Source of the DNA: Chaenocephalus aceratus
Taxonomy: Eukaryota > Chordata > Actinopteri > Perciformes > Channichthyidae
Direction: 5' to 3'
Assembly: GCA_023974075.1 (NCBI GenBank)
Contig: CM043799.1
Location: 6,907,250-6,971,249, forward strand
Length of the DNA stretch: 64,000 nucleotides
Below, piece by piece: positions 55,098-64,000 of this stretch. The notes beneath the pieces were generated by a model. It ran no database searches and had not been told where the DNA came from. It saw nothing but the letters and a program-made list of their open reading frames with translations. Position 1 is the stretch's first letter; every line of letters starts with the position of its first letter. Made by a program: the position numbers and the translations under genes.

Positions 55098-56135
55098 AGG
55101 CTATAATGTCCGAATAGGGAATCTACCTACACCTGAAGAATGCTTATTGTACTTTATCCATGTTGAGATTACATTACATTATATTACATTGCATTTAGCT
55201 GACGCTTTTATCCAAAGCGACTTACAATAAGTACATTCGACCAGGAAGACACAACCTTGAAGAAAACAGAATCATATAAGTACATCAGGTTTCATAGAGC
55301 CAAGTATTTCAAGTGCTACTCAACTGGCTTTAGATAAGCCAGTCCTTTATTAGTATATAAGTGCTCTGTTAGCAGTTCTTTGTTAGTAATTCTATCGCTC
55401 GAGGTGGAGTCGAAAGAGATGAGTTTTCAGTCTGCGCCGGAGGCAAGGCTTTGTAAGCTTTCTGCCGTCCTGATGTCAATGGGGAGCTCATTCCACCATT
55501 TTGAACCAGGATAGCAAACCCACGTGTTTTGCTGATGGGAACTTGGGTCCCCTCGCAGCGAGGGTGCAGCGAGTCGTTTGCTGATGCTGATTTGATTGAA
55601 TGACACACAGGACAGGCACAATCTGGCAGCGGGGTGCACTGACGCTGATAGTGGATAAATATGTAGGTGGACAGCGCGTGGTGCTGAAATAGCCAACATG
55701 CGGTTTGTGGTTTGAAAAAAATAACACCAGCTCACTAAATCATTCAAACGTAATGTTTACTTATATGTGAACAGTAACAAAGTTCAGTCAAAACATTAAC
55801 AACAAAATCGGAGAAGCCGCTTGATCATGGAGGGCGAGGGGTTGTGGTGCATATGCTGCCACCCCAGTTGGCAGCTTTGTTTTGAAAGAAACGTTTTGGC
55901 TCATCGGACATTTATGAGAGAAGATCCCTAATATCCGAGTGCAAGTGAATGCAGCACAAGACGCGAGCCTTGTAACCCTGGCGCAAGCATGGAAATGTGA
56001 TTTTCATTTGAACGGGACGGCGCAAAACGAGAAGCATGCGGTCTACAATGACCGAGAAGAGACTGTCAAGTTTGGCTGTACTCAGCATTGATTCAAAACG
56101 CACTAAAGCTTTGGATCTTAATAAGCTTGTGAGCA
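55098..56135 (+). pseudogene. Second copy of the 40.4-kb hAT element, with transposase C-terminus
   Basis: 55098-55165 and 55590-55850 match 40497-40830 (GCTATAATGTCCGAATAG, GGTGGACAGCGCGTGGTGCT, CATGGAGGGCGAGG). A LINE fragment splits it. From 56030 a plus-strand frame reads RSTMTEKRLSSLAVLSIDSK then LDLNKLV, the tail after the hAT dimerisation domain; because the neighbouring hAT copy codes on the other strand, this piece may come from another hAT. Confidence 0.65.
55170..55590 (-). mobile_element. LINE 3' end, minus strand, second copy
   Basis: Same family as 33455-34270: GCATTTAGCTGACGCTTTTA at 55191 and, on the minus strand, KWWNELPIDIRTAESLQSL, with several one-base deletions. Confidence 0.8.
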
Positions 56136-56249
56136 GTGGTGGACTGGCCATCTGTAGAACCTGGAGAATCACAGAACGGCACCGCAGCGGCACCGCACCG
56201 CAGTCCCGAATGCTTCTCTGCTTCCTTGCAGCATATGCCAACTCCGCAT

Positions 56250-56947
56250 GAGTTTAGCTGTAGGCAAGGATTGGGTTTTTCTGCATGTTAATGCTAGAAG
56301 CCTAGTGCCCAAATTAGATATTTTCAAGACCTGTTTTTTAGTTGCTAAGCCTGATATTGTTGTCGTTTCTGAAACCTGGTTAAAACCGTCTGTCACTGAC
56401 ACTGTTATTCACATTGATGATATAATGTATTCAGAACGGATCGTAAGGGCAGAGCTGGTGGTGTTGCACTGCTGAGAAACTACAGTGCTCTGTCCTTCAT
56501 TTGAATTCAATTCCAAGGAAATGTGAGTTGCTTGCAGTCCAAATAACTATAGCAAATGCTCCTCTCACTGTTATTGGCTGTTATAGGCCTCCATCGGCCA
56601 TCATGGATGCAACTACTAGCCTTACTGAATTGTTGTCTCTACCATGCTGCACTGCGATATATATCAAATGCACCCGATATGACTCATCATTGCACACTGT
56701 ATAGCCTAACTGGGTGATCCTCACTTAGTATGCGCAGGATGCAGCATTGTTTTTTATTATTGTATAAAGCCATTTTAGGTAAGCTTCCACTGTATATATG
56801 TGCCAGATTTGTTCCAGTTTGTGACTCTTACAAACTCAAAACCAGTATCTGGATACGGTTCCAGGTACCTGCTGTGCGGACTGAGGCTTATTTATTATGG
56901 TCCTTGGTCTTGAATGACCTTCAATCAAGCCTCAAACTGAGGGCACT
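56250..56947 (+). pseudogene. LINE endonuclease and C-terminal fragments (part 1)
   Basis: Endonuclease: FLHVNARSLVPKLDIFKTCF then KPDIVVVSETWLKPSVTD (56275-56415), continued in other frames with LLAVQITIANAPLTVIGCYR. RT is deleted after about 56640. The C-terminal region follows from 56750: LLLYKAILGKLPLYICARF and SYKLKTSIWIRFQVPAVRTE. The reading is then cut by a solo LTR and resumes at 57369. Confidence 0.85.
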
Positions 56948-57368
56948 TGTCACGATCACAGGTACAGATCAGAACCCAATAGCACGACTCAGATACAACC
57001 AGTATATAGTAATGTTCAGTTTATTCCAGGTCAAGGACAGGCAGAGTCAAAACCAGTAAATCCGTCAGACAGGCAGGCAGGCAGGAATCGAAAACTGGGC
57101 AGGACAAAACTCGGGACTAGAGCACAACACTCACTGGAGAGCTTGGCAGAAACAACAAGACAATCTGGCAAAGGACAACTGATAATGAGGTGGTATAAAT
57201 ACTGTGGAGTGATGAGGGAATGAGTAACAGGTGAGGGGAAGGGCTGAGGAGACCAGGTGAGGGAAGTGAGCTGTTTACAAGGGCCTGGAGGAAGGCGGGA
57301 TCTGAAATGACAGGAGAGTTTAGATGAGGCATCAAACAAACAATAATAGAAGTGTCTAACTTGTGACA
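56948..57368 (-). mobile_element. Solo Ty3/gypsy LTR
   Basis: Element sense is minus. Ends TGTCACAAGT and GATCGTGACA; flanks CACT on the left and CACT (preceded by T) on the right, a 4-5-bp duplication. The LINE reads through if it is removed. On the minus strand a polyadenylation signal (GGAATAAACTG) lies at about 57024-57014, then U5 with CTGAGTCGTGCTATTGGG, which resembles the LTR at 3828-4265. GGTATAAATACTG-like TATA at 57190-57200 reads on the plus strand. It arose by recombination between two LTRs. Confidence 0.88.
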
Positions 57369-57626
57369 TCACTTGTCTCAATAGCATGTTTTAAATTGAA
57401 GTTGTCTGAGGTCCTTACCACCAGCTGCTCTTGCAGTAATAAGTAGTGCACCTTTCTTACTTTCCCAAATGTGCACAATGTAGTGAATGCGTTTTGACTT
57501 TTGTTTACTTAGTTGTGTTCTCTGTATTTTATATGTGTGCTATGTGTACAAATGTGTAACGTTGCTGCCTTCTTGGCCAGGTCAGCATTGCAAATCAGAT
57601 GTTATCTCAATGCTTTTATCTGGTTA
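57369..57626 (+). mobile_element. LINE 3' UTR (part 2)
   Basis: Continues the LINE C-terminal coding for ~15 codons, then UTR ending CTTGGCCAGGTCAGCATTGC, TCTCAATGC and CTGGTTAAATAAA (57615-57626), a common end of fish LINEs. It abuts the next minisatellite at an A-run. Confidence 0.8.
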
Positions 57627-57636
57627 AATAAAAAAA

Positions 57637-58320
57637 AATGAAGACATGATGAAGACTCAGGCTCATGGTGAAGACATGATGAAGACTCAGGCACATGATG
57701 AAGACTCAGACTCATGGTGAAGACATGATGAAGACTCAGGCTCATGGTGAAGACATGATGAAGACTCAGGCTCATGGTGAAGACTCAGACTCATGGTGAA
57801 GACATGATGAAGACTCAGGCTCATGATGAAGACATGATGAAGACTCAGGCTCATGATGAAGACTTGACTCATGGTGAAGACTCAGGCTCATGATGAAGAC
57901 TCAGGCTCATGATGAGGACTCAGGCTCATGGTGAAGACATGATGAAGACTCAGGCTCATGATGAAGACTTGACTCATGGTGAAGACTCAGGCTCATGATG
58001 AAGACTCAGACTCATGATGAGGACTCAGGCTCATGGTGAAGACTCAGGCTCATGGTGAAGACTCAGACTCATGGTGAAGACATGATGAAGACTCAGACTC
58101 ATGGTGAAGACATGATGAAGAATCAGGCTCATGATGAAGACTTGACTCATGGTGAAGACATGATGAAGACTCAGGCTCATGATGAAGACTCAGACTCATG
58201 ATGAGGACTCAGGCTCATGATGAGGACTCAGGCTCATGATGAAGACTCAGACTCATGATGAGGACTCAGGCTCATGATGAGGACTCAGGCTCATGATGAA
58301 GACTCAGGCTCACTGTGAAG
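57637..58320. repeat. GAAGACTCAGGCTCATGGT minisatellite
   Basis: 19-bp core units (GAAGACTCAGGCTCATGAT and variants with CAGACTC) interleaved with an 11-bp GAAGACATGAT, often as a 30-bp pair. Over 30 units. A 30-bp period keeps one reading frame open in places, giving Ser/Leu/His repeats on the minus strand; I regard these as non-coding. Confidence 0.95.
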
Positions 58321-58324
58321 AAAT

Positions 58325-58640
58325 GGTGAAGCTGTCGTTGCCATCCTTGTCTGCCCGAATAATCCGGAACCATCAAAGGAAATGTTGAGTTAAACGCAGC
58401 CCAAGCAACCCGGAAGCCATCGATGACAACGTTATCCTCATATATATCCTGGTGCAGCCATGTTTCTGTAAAGCACATTAAACTACATTCCAGATATTCC
58501 GTCTGAAACCTGGCTCACGCTGTTAGCTTGTCCAATATTACACAGTGATGAGAGGGAGGAAACCCATCTGGACCCAGCCCTCCATCTTCTTGGATTGAGT
58601 TGACCCTGTATCCTCTGTGTGTCCTTCTCCAGATTTCAGT
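58325..58640 (-). pseudogene. LINE endonuclease fragment
   Basis: On the minus strand LMCFTETWLHQDIYEDNVVI then DGFRVAWAAFNSTF, the endonuclease segment of a LINE. The rest is frameshifted. The minisatellite begins at its 3' side and may have grown from this LINE's 3' neighbourhood. Confidence 0.7.
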
Positions 58641-60485
58641 GGGGTTAGCCATTGTTCCGACAACCATGCTAGCCGGCTTTAGCACTAATAGCTGTCCCCG
58701 ACATAAACAGCGCAGCCATGGCGTGGATGCACAACAGCAGCAACTCTGTTCAAGAAAGTTAAGAGAGGGTACAGCTTAATAAGTTACTGATAAGAAAATA
58801 ACAAGTAATATCAAATGTCAAAGCTTAAAGTTAAAAATAGTACAAATCTGTCAGAAGCAACTGCAACAGGCTGAATGCACGATTAGCGCAGGCACACTAG
58901 TACAACTCATAGACAGACCCTTTAATTAAAAAAAGTGTGGCCTAATCATTTGACCTTTGCCAAACTCTTTATTTTCAAAGCAGAATTTGGACTTGTCCTG
59001 TGTGCAGATATTTAACATGGTTGCAATTGGCATCATGGGAGGGTAATACAAGTCCACACTGACTTGAGTTACGCCTATCTCTATCCTGCAAGGACCTCCC
59101 ATGAGGCTTAGTTTTCTTAAATGACACTGAAGGCTTAAGTACACTGACTGAAAGTTTTGGGAACATCTGAAAAAAGTCAAAAACAAAAGCAAATATAATG
59201 CTGTGTCCCCACAGACTCCCTGGTGTGCCCTAAGAGCTCAAATAAAATGCCCAGGGTGGGAAAACAAACACTGACATCGTTTGACTTTCAGAACATAATA
59301 ACTTTGCCCAAGACACTTGTAAAATATAGAATATTACTTGGAGAAATAGCTAACATTTATATACATTTTCAAACAAGAACAAGCTCAGAAAGAAAGGATG
59401 TTCTCTTGATCTCTCTGACACACACTCGCATACACACCCATTAAATGAAACAAAACGGCAAAGTAATTGTAGCAGGCAGAACATAAATCTACTGGGGCTG
59501 GAGGATAAATGTGAACACTGCCTTCTCTCAGAGGATCACACACATACATTAACAGAGGACACACACACACCACCCTCCATGGCTCATCAGTTTACAGAAT
59601 GCTGAGTGCTGCACTCTGCACAGTTATAAAGGATCATTTACAATCATTTATTATCTGCTGCACTCTTTCCGTCTCTCTCTCAGGACCAACGTGTCTGACT
59701 ATTCATCTTTTTGCCTCCTTGGCTGTTTTCGCTGCGATTCTGTCTGTTGTTCTTACTCTCCATTAAATCCAACTCTACTCTATTTTCATTTTCTTTGACA
59801 TTTTCTCCTACCATTCTCTCCATTTCCCCTCAATTTCTCAGTCTGTCCTGTCTCTTTTTAGGCATAAATTTAGTTATCGTGATAGAAACATGTGCAGGAC
59901 ATGGTGGATCGGTAGCCTGCAGCCAGTGGAATAATGCTTCAACAAGGACACCATCCGTCGCTGTCATTATTTGAATTTACACAATTATTAGCATGTTTAC
60001 CTCATCAAGGAAACAATTTAAAGTAGTATCAACAATTGAAAATAGAAATAAAAGTAATTTGATGTCATTGCTTTGGGTGTTGCTATTGGGCGAGTTAGGG
60101 TTAGGGGCTCTGGGCAATGTTCCTATCCATGCACATACATTCATAACACTTTGAATCTATGTATTTATTCACACTGTCTTTAAATAAATGCATACTAGGG
60201 TTAAATGCTATATATGAATTAGTTCCCACACCAACTAAATGGCGATTCAATCAAAAGCAAAAATGTTTATGAATTTCATCAATAGTAACCTGGTAAAATC
60301 AGCAAAGGGGGCTAAAAGGGGCTATTTATTATGGATTGTAGTTATATTTTTCTTGCTGAACGTCTGTTCACATCCCTGTTATTTCTTCCTCCCAACTCTG
60401 GATTGCTGTAGTTGGTGGAAATGAAATTAGGGAAATTTTCTTTGTCGATTACAATTTTAGTACTAAAACTTTATACTAGAATTAA
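58641..60485. other. Non-coding stretch, no gene seen
   Basis: Only short ORFs without recognisable domains. A C/T-rich segment is at 59660-59860. Confidence 0.5.
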
Positions 60486-61971
60486 GGGTGCGTTCACACC
60501 TGCCTTGTATAGTCCGGTTGAATCGAACCCTGGTGCGTTTAGCCGCTTGGTGCGGTTCATTTGGGTCGGTGTGAACGCAGTCCGAGACCTCTGAAGTGAA
60601 CTAAACAACCGGACTCTGGTCCGCTAAAATAGGTGGTCTCGGAGCGCTTGCTTGCGAACTCTGGAGCGGTTCATTGCTGGTGTGAACGCAGTCCGCACCA
60701 AAACATTGGAAGCGCAGTATTTACGTGTCACAAGAACGCGGATATCTTCAAAAATCTTTAGCGAAAGAGTCTTTCAAGACATCCGCGGTTGTTTAGTTAA
60801 AGAGTGAAGCAGAATTAAGTGTTGAACAGTGTCGTGTAAAGTAAAAATTCTCCGTCAGCTACATAAAAGTAAGAACACCTGTCGTCGGTGAAACACCCCT
60901 CCTCTGCAGACTGCAGAACGTCTCTCATGGATAAGCAGGAAAAGAACACCGACAGGCTGATCAGGAGCCCGACGTGAAGCGGAGGGATCTAGATCGGCAT
61001 GAAGGTGTTCTTTTCCCCATAATGACCGCGCTGCTGCACATTATCCCGCATGGCCACATTCCCAACAAAGTAACGACATGACTCCCAATATTAATTGAAA
61101 TGCTTTTGTGGATTTAGAAAATTATATTATTGATTTAAAAAATAGTTGTATGTATTTAAATGTACATGCATCCGCTAAGAAAAATAGTCCGTTGTTACTG
61201 TTTGAACTAACGTAGCAACGGCAGGAACTGCTTCGATAGCGTTTTTGAGGAGCTTTTTGATTATAGATTTGAAAATCGTTGCTTGCTTTAAAAGTAGCAC
61301 AATTCATTATGTCAAACCTTGGGAAGTATCTAGATATCCCTGCCCTAATGCCAAAGTAACTGGCAACTGAATATGTGTCGCCGTCTGACCTATGTCTGGA
61401 CCGCTGCGTAAAAAGGAGGGTTTCTGCCCGTTACTTCTCCGCTGTTTTCTTGTCGCTCTTGTCTTGTCAGTTAGTTTCAGCCAAACTGTATACAGTTCAA
61501 TCGAACGGACTTCTTTGTACAGATGTGAGCGTCCTTAACAACGGTCAATGAATCCTTGACAGCGGTCTGTCTGTTCTGGATTAAAAACGTATCACGTGTT
61601 TTGAATTGACCAATCAGAATCGAGTATTCAACAAAGCCATGTAATCATGTTTTTTAACGGACGTTGTATGATTATATAATCATGTCTGTTGATCTCCAGA
61701 TTAACAGCAGCATGAGAATAACCTGCTGAAAGTGCCGATGCTCCATGGCGGAGGCTCCGCTAGAAATTGCCGGGATTTGCGTTTGTACCCCCTTAATGTC
61801 TGACCAATGGTTGAACAGCATTTCCGTGCACATGACTTGTGTTTAAAGTTTATAGTCCCTTTGAGTTTTTGCCAGTGTGAACGCAAACCGAACCTTCTGA
61901 AAAATGAAACAATGTAACAAACTGTGGTCTGGTGCGCACCAGAGAGCGGACTATTAGGTGTGAACACACCC
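60486..61971. mobile_element. PIF/Harbinger-like MITE
   Basis: Ends GGGTGCGTTCACACCT (60486-60501) and AGGTGTGAACACACCC (61956-61971), inverted with one mismatch, flanked by TAA on both sides (60483-60485, 61972-61974). A 3-bp TAA/TTA duplication is typical of PIF/Harbinger. Further GTGTGAACGCAGTCCG copies occur at 60570 and 60681, and GTGTGAACGCAAACCG at 61875. No transposase ORF in 1,486 bp. Confidence 0.85.
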
Positions 61972-62488
61972 TAAGATTAAGCAGAGAAACCATAGCATGT
62001 TCTAGTTATTTTCTTGATAATCTTAGTTTGAATTAAGTGTTTTTTCTACACCGGTTGCAAGTTAATATAAGCACGATTTGAGAGGCTGTATTTGTTTCGC
62101 ACAGGCACAGCCTAGACGAATAAAGGGGCTTCTGAGAACAATTCACAGAGCAGACCAACATTCCTGAAAATGTAACCTTGCATAATGTTTTGGGATGTCA
62201 AAGATTGTCAATGTGATTTTTGCTCCTTCAACTATGGCTTTAAAGAGCAGTATACCCTGTAATAAGAATGAAGATAGTTACATGCTGTCAGCAGTTTGTT
62301 GCAAATGCCTTTATGAAAATCTTAAAATAAGTTTCAGTTTACTTTCACTTTCGTTTTAATAGAAAGCAGCCATTTAGACATGTACTTTTGGTATGGGGTT
62401 CACTTTTTATTACAGTAGTCATTTTCATGCTGAATTAAACAATACATAAGAGCTTCCACTCCTGTACAAATGAATTAATTTCCAAATA
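61972..62488. other. Non-coding spacer
   Basis: No gene or repeat boundary seen. Confidence 0.5.
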
Positions 62489-63368
62489 TATGTGACCTGC
62501 TCTATCGAAATCAGTCGCATTGACCCGAAGACACATCTTGAGTTGTATACACTGTTGGAAAGAGGAGATTCCTAGCTTTCTAATGATATCAGGATTGTTG
62601 TTGTACTCCAAATATTAAGTAAAATATGTCACATTATATAATGACTGTCACCGAGTCATCATTTTGAGAAAAAGGCCTTCAAAGTTTCCTCTTCTCTGGA
62701 ATCCATCGATCTGATTGATTATTAGCGGAGCAACTGATCAAAATACTACGGAGGGAAGATATTTTCATTTTGATTACTGGTCTGGGGGAAGCTTGCGAGT
62801 GTGTGTGTGTATACGCATGTGTGTGTGTGTTTGTGTAATTTTGCATTTGTGTGGATTGTGTTTGTTTCCCGGGGAAAACCCTCACGAGAAACACCGGCTG
62901 TTGTTATGCCTGCTGTGACGTTAAGTTACTCCGTTCTCCGCTTGTAATTGTGCCGTTGCAAGCTTCAAAGCTGTATTTATCATCTGAATTTGCCGAAACA
63001 AGTTTAATATTCTGAAAGCCAAGACTTTGTTTAATTGAAATCAGATTAAAACAAACTGTAACGGACCCTGCCGTGTTATCTAGGATTACTATACGCCTTA
63101 CATTCATAATTTCAGCGGAGGGCGGGGAAGCTGCGCTGCGGAACAGCGGAGTGGCGATTTGAGAGCTGTCATCTTCCCTTTACTAGCTTAAAAAATATAT
63201 TTATCGTGTGATTTTGGAAATAAAAGTTTCATATTTTGAAAGCCAAGACTTTGTTTATTTAAAATCAAACAAAACACCCGAACCCCAAAAAACTAGTTTG
63301 TTATGCAAATCCACGTTTATTTTGAAATGAGCCGTTGCGACTTCCGACTTCCAGAGCGGGTCACATAT
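62489..63368 (+). mobile_element. MITE A, complete reference copy (880 bp)
   Basis: Perfect 10-bp inverted ends ATATGTGACC (62489-62498) and GGTCACATAT (63359-63368), extended inward by GCTCT. It contains a diverged internal repeat: GAAAGCCAAGACTTTGTTTA occurs at 63016 and 63238, each after a TTTATC...TTTAATATTCTG or TTTCATATTTTG segment. No ORF. Related copies are at 17441, 42769 and 54003. Confidence 0.9.
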
Positions 63369-63604
63369 TTCATTATGCTGGTGTCATATTAATTGAATGT
63401 ACTGCCTTTATCTTTATGTTGCCCTTTTTCTTTCCATGCTCATCCTAAAACAGGAATATATTATCCTTCTAAATTATTATATATTATAACATTTGCAACC
63501 CACTACATATTCATTTGAATAATCATATGAATTAGTATTACCATACCATTTAGGGTCTGAGCAACAACAACTTCAGGTTGTAAGAATCCAAACGATTATT
63601 ATTA

Positions 63605-64000
63605 AAGGAGACATGTCATGGCCATTTCCACTGATCATAATTCCATTGTTGAGGTCTACTAGAATAGATTTATATTGTGCAATGTTCCAAACTCACATTG
63701 GTTTCTCATCCAGCATCTCTGTAAACTACGTGTATTCACTGAATTTCACTCTCTGCCTTTAACGGCTCGTTGTAGCTCCAATAGCTCCAGCGCCCACCCT
63801 CCCTGTGAGCACAGTGTCCTCTGATTGGTCGGGACGTTGTGAATCGCGCTGAGCTCCGTGGAGGTGTTGTTTCCTTGCTTAGTGATACACATCGAAACAC
63901 AGCCAAACTCACCCTGAGCACACACAAAGTCACAGCCGAAGTAAACACAATAAATGGGGCTTAATATTGAGTAAGAAAAAGGTTGATAGACGCTGTGAGA
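63605..64000 (+). mobile_element. Probable dispersed repeat running off the window
   Basis: From AAAGGAGACATGTCATGGCC onward the sequence has the look of a non-autonomous DNA element (CCACCCTCCCTGTGAGCACA, GATTGGTCGGGACG) with stops in all frames. The right end is outside the window. Confidence 0.35.

Noticed and set aside
57637..58320. CRISPR array
   Set aside because: Units abut without unique spacers, and the context is vertebrate. The same holds for 22466-22960 and 4439-4790.

Overview
This window is vertebrate, almost certainly teleost, genomic DNA made almost entirely of transposable-element and virus-like sequence. The evidence is a Rex3-type LINE with its GATG-rich 3' end, L2/CR1-like LINEs ending in ATTG repeats, Ty3/gypsy elements with a chromodomain-type pol, DIRS-type tyrosine-recombinase retroelements, many hAT elements with 8-bp target-site duplications, and long CA/GT microsatellites. 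Introns are spliced (GT..AG) and polyadenylation signals are eukaryotic. I see no conserved single-copy host gene, tRNA, rRNA or CRISPR array.

Layout. 1-4265: a broken Ty3/gypsy element (gag, RT remnant, RNase H-integrase, chromodomain, 3' LTR) split by a 1,034-bp element inserted at TTAA. 4439-4790: 100-bp tandem repeat. 4805-5649: hAT MITE with a perfect 8-bp duplication. 5658-11364: the least familiar part, a virus-like accessory cluster of four ORFs (7387-8187 +, 9193-9411 +, 9445-10041 -, 10759-11223 -) whose upstream regions carry copies of one promoter-like box, with decayed and duplicated gene pieces around them. 11365-11984: first copy of a 620-bp TTCATGAA-rich repeat. 11975-13375: env-like membrane tail and probable LTR. 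13383-24440: one LINE broken twice, first by a complete hAT-like transposon with a two-exon transposase gene (14048-18600), then by an inverted-repeat structure with DIRS gag and pol pieces (18822-24145).

24450-31976 is mostly non-coding, with a degenerate tandem array (26880-28840), an L2-like LINE 3' end and long GT microsatellites. 31977-35812 is a hAT element with a perfect 8-bp duplication, stuffed with other repeats. 35993-39320 is the longest LINE, on the minus strand. 40360-43236 is a hAT transposase pseudogene plus one copy of a recurrent ~880-bp MITE (called MITE A here, four copies in the window), itself cut by a piggyBac-like left end at 43237. 46174-47250 is Rex3. 48316-48884 is a hAT MITE. 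50648-53663 is another hAT carrying a DIRS gag. 54003-57626 is MITE A, hAT and LINE pieces with a solo gypsy LTR. 57637-58320 is a minisatellite. 60486-61971 is a Harbinger-like MITE, and 62489-63368 is the cleanest MITE A.

Two loci look coding-competent: the hAT-like transposase (spliced, 810 codons, no internal stop) and the virus-like accessory cluster. Most other coding sequence is fossil. The insertions can be ordered in time because they interrupt one another. All calls were made by eye; family names at clade level are recognition from sequence motifs, not search results.
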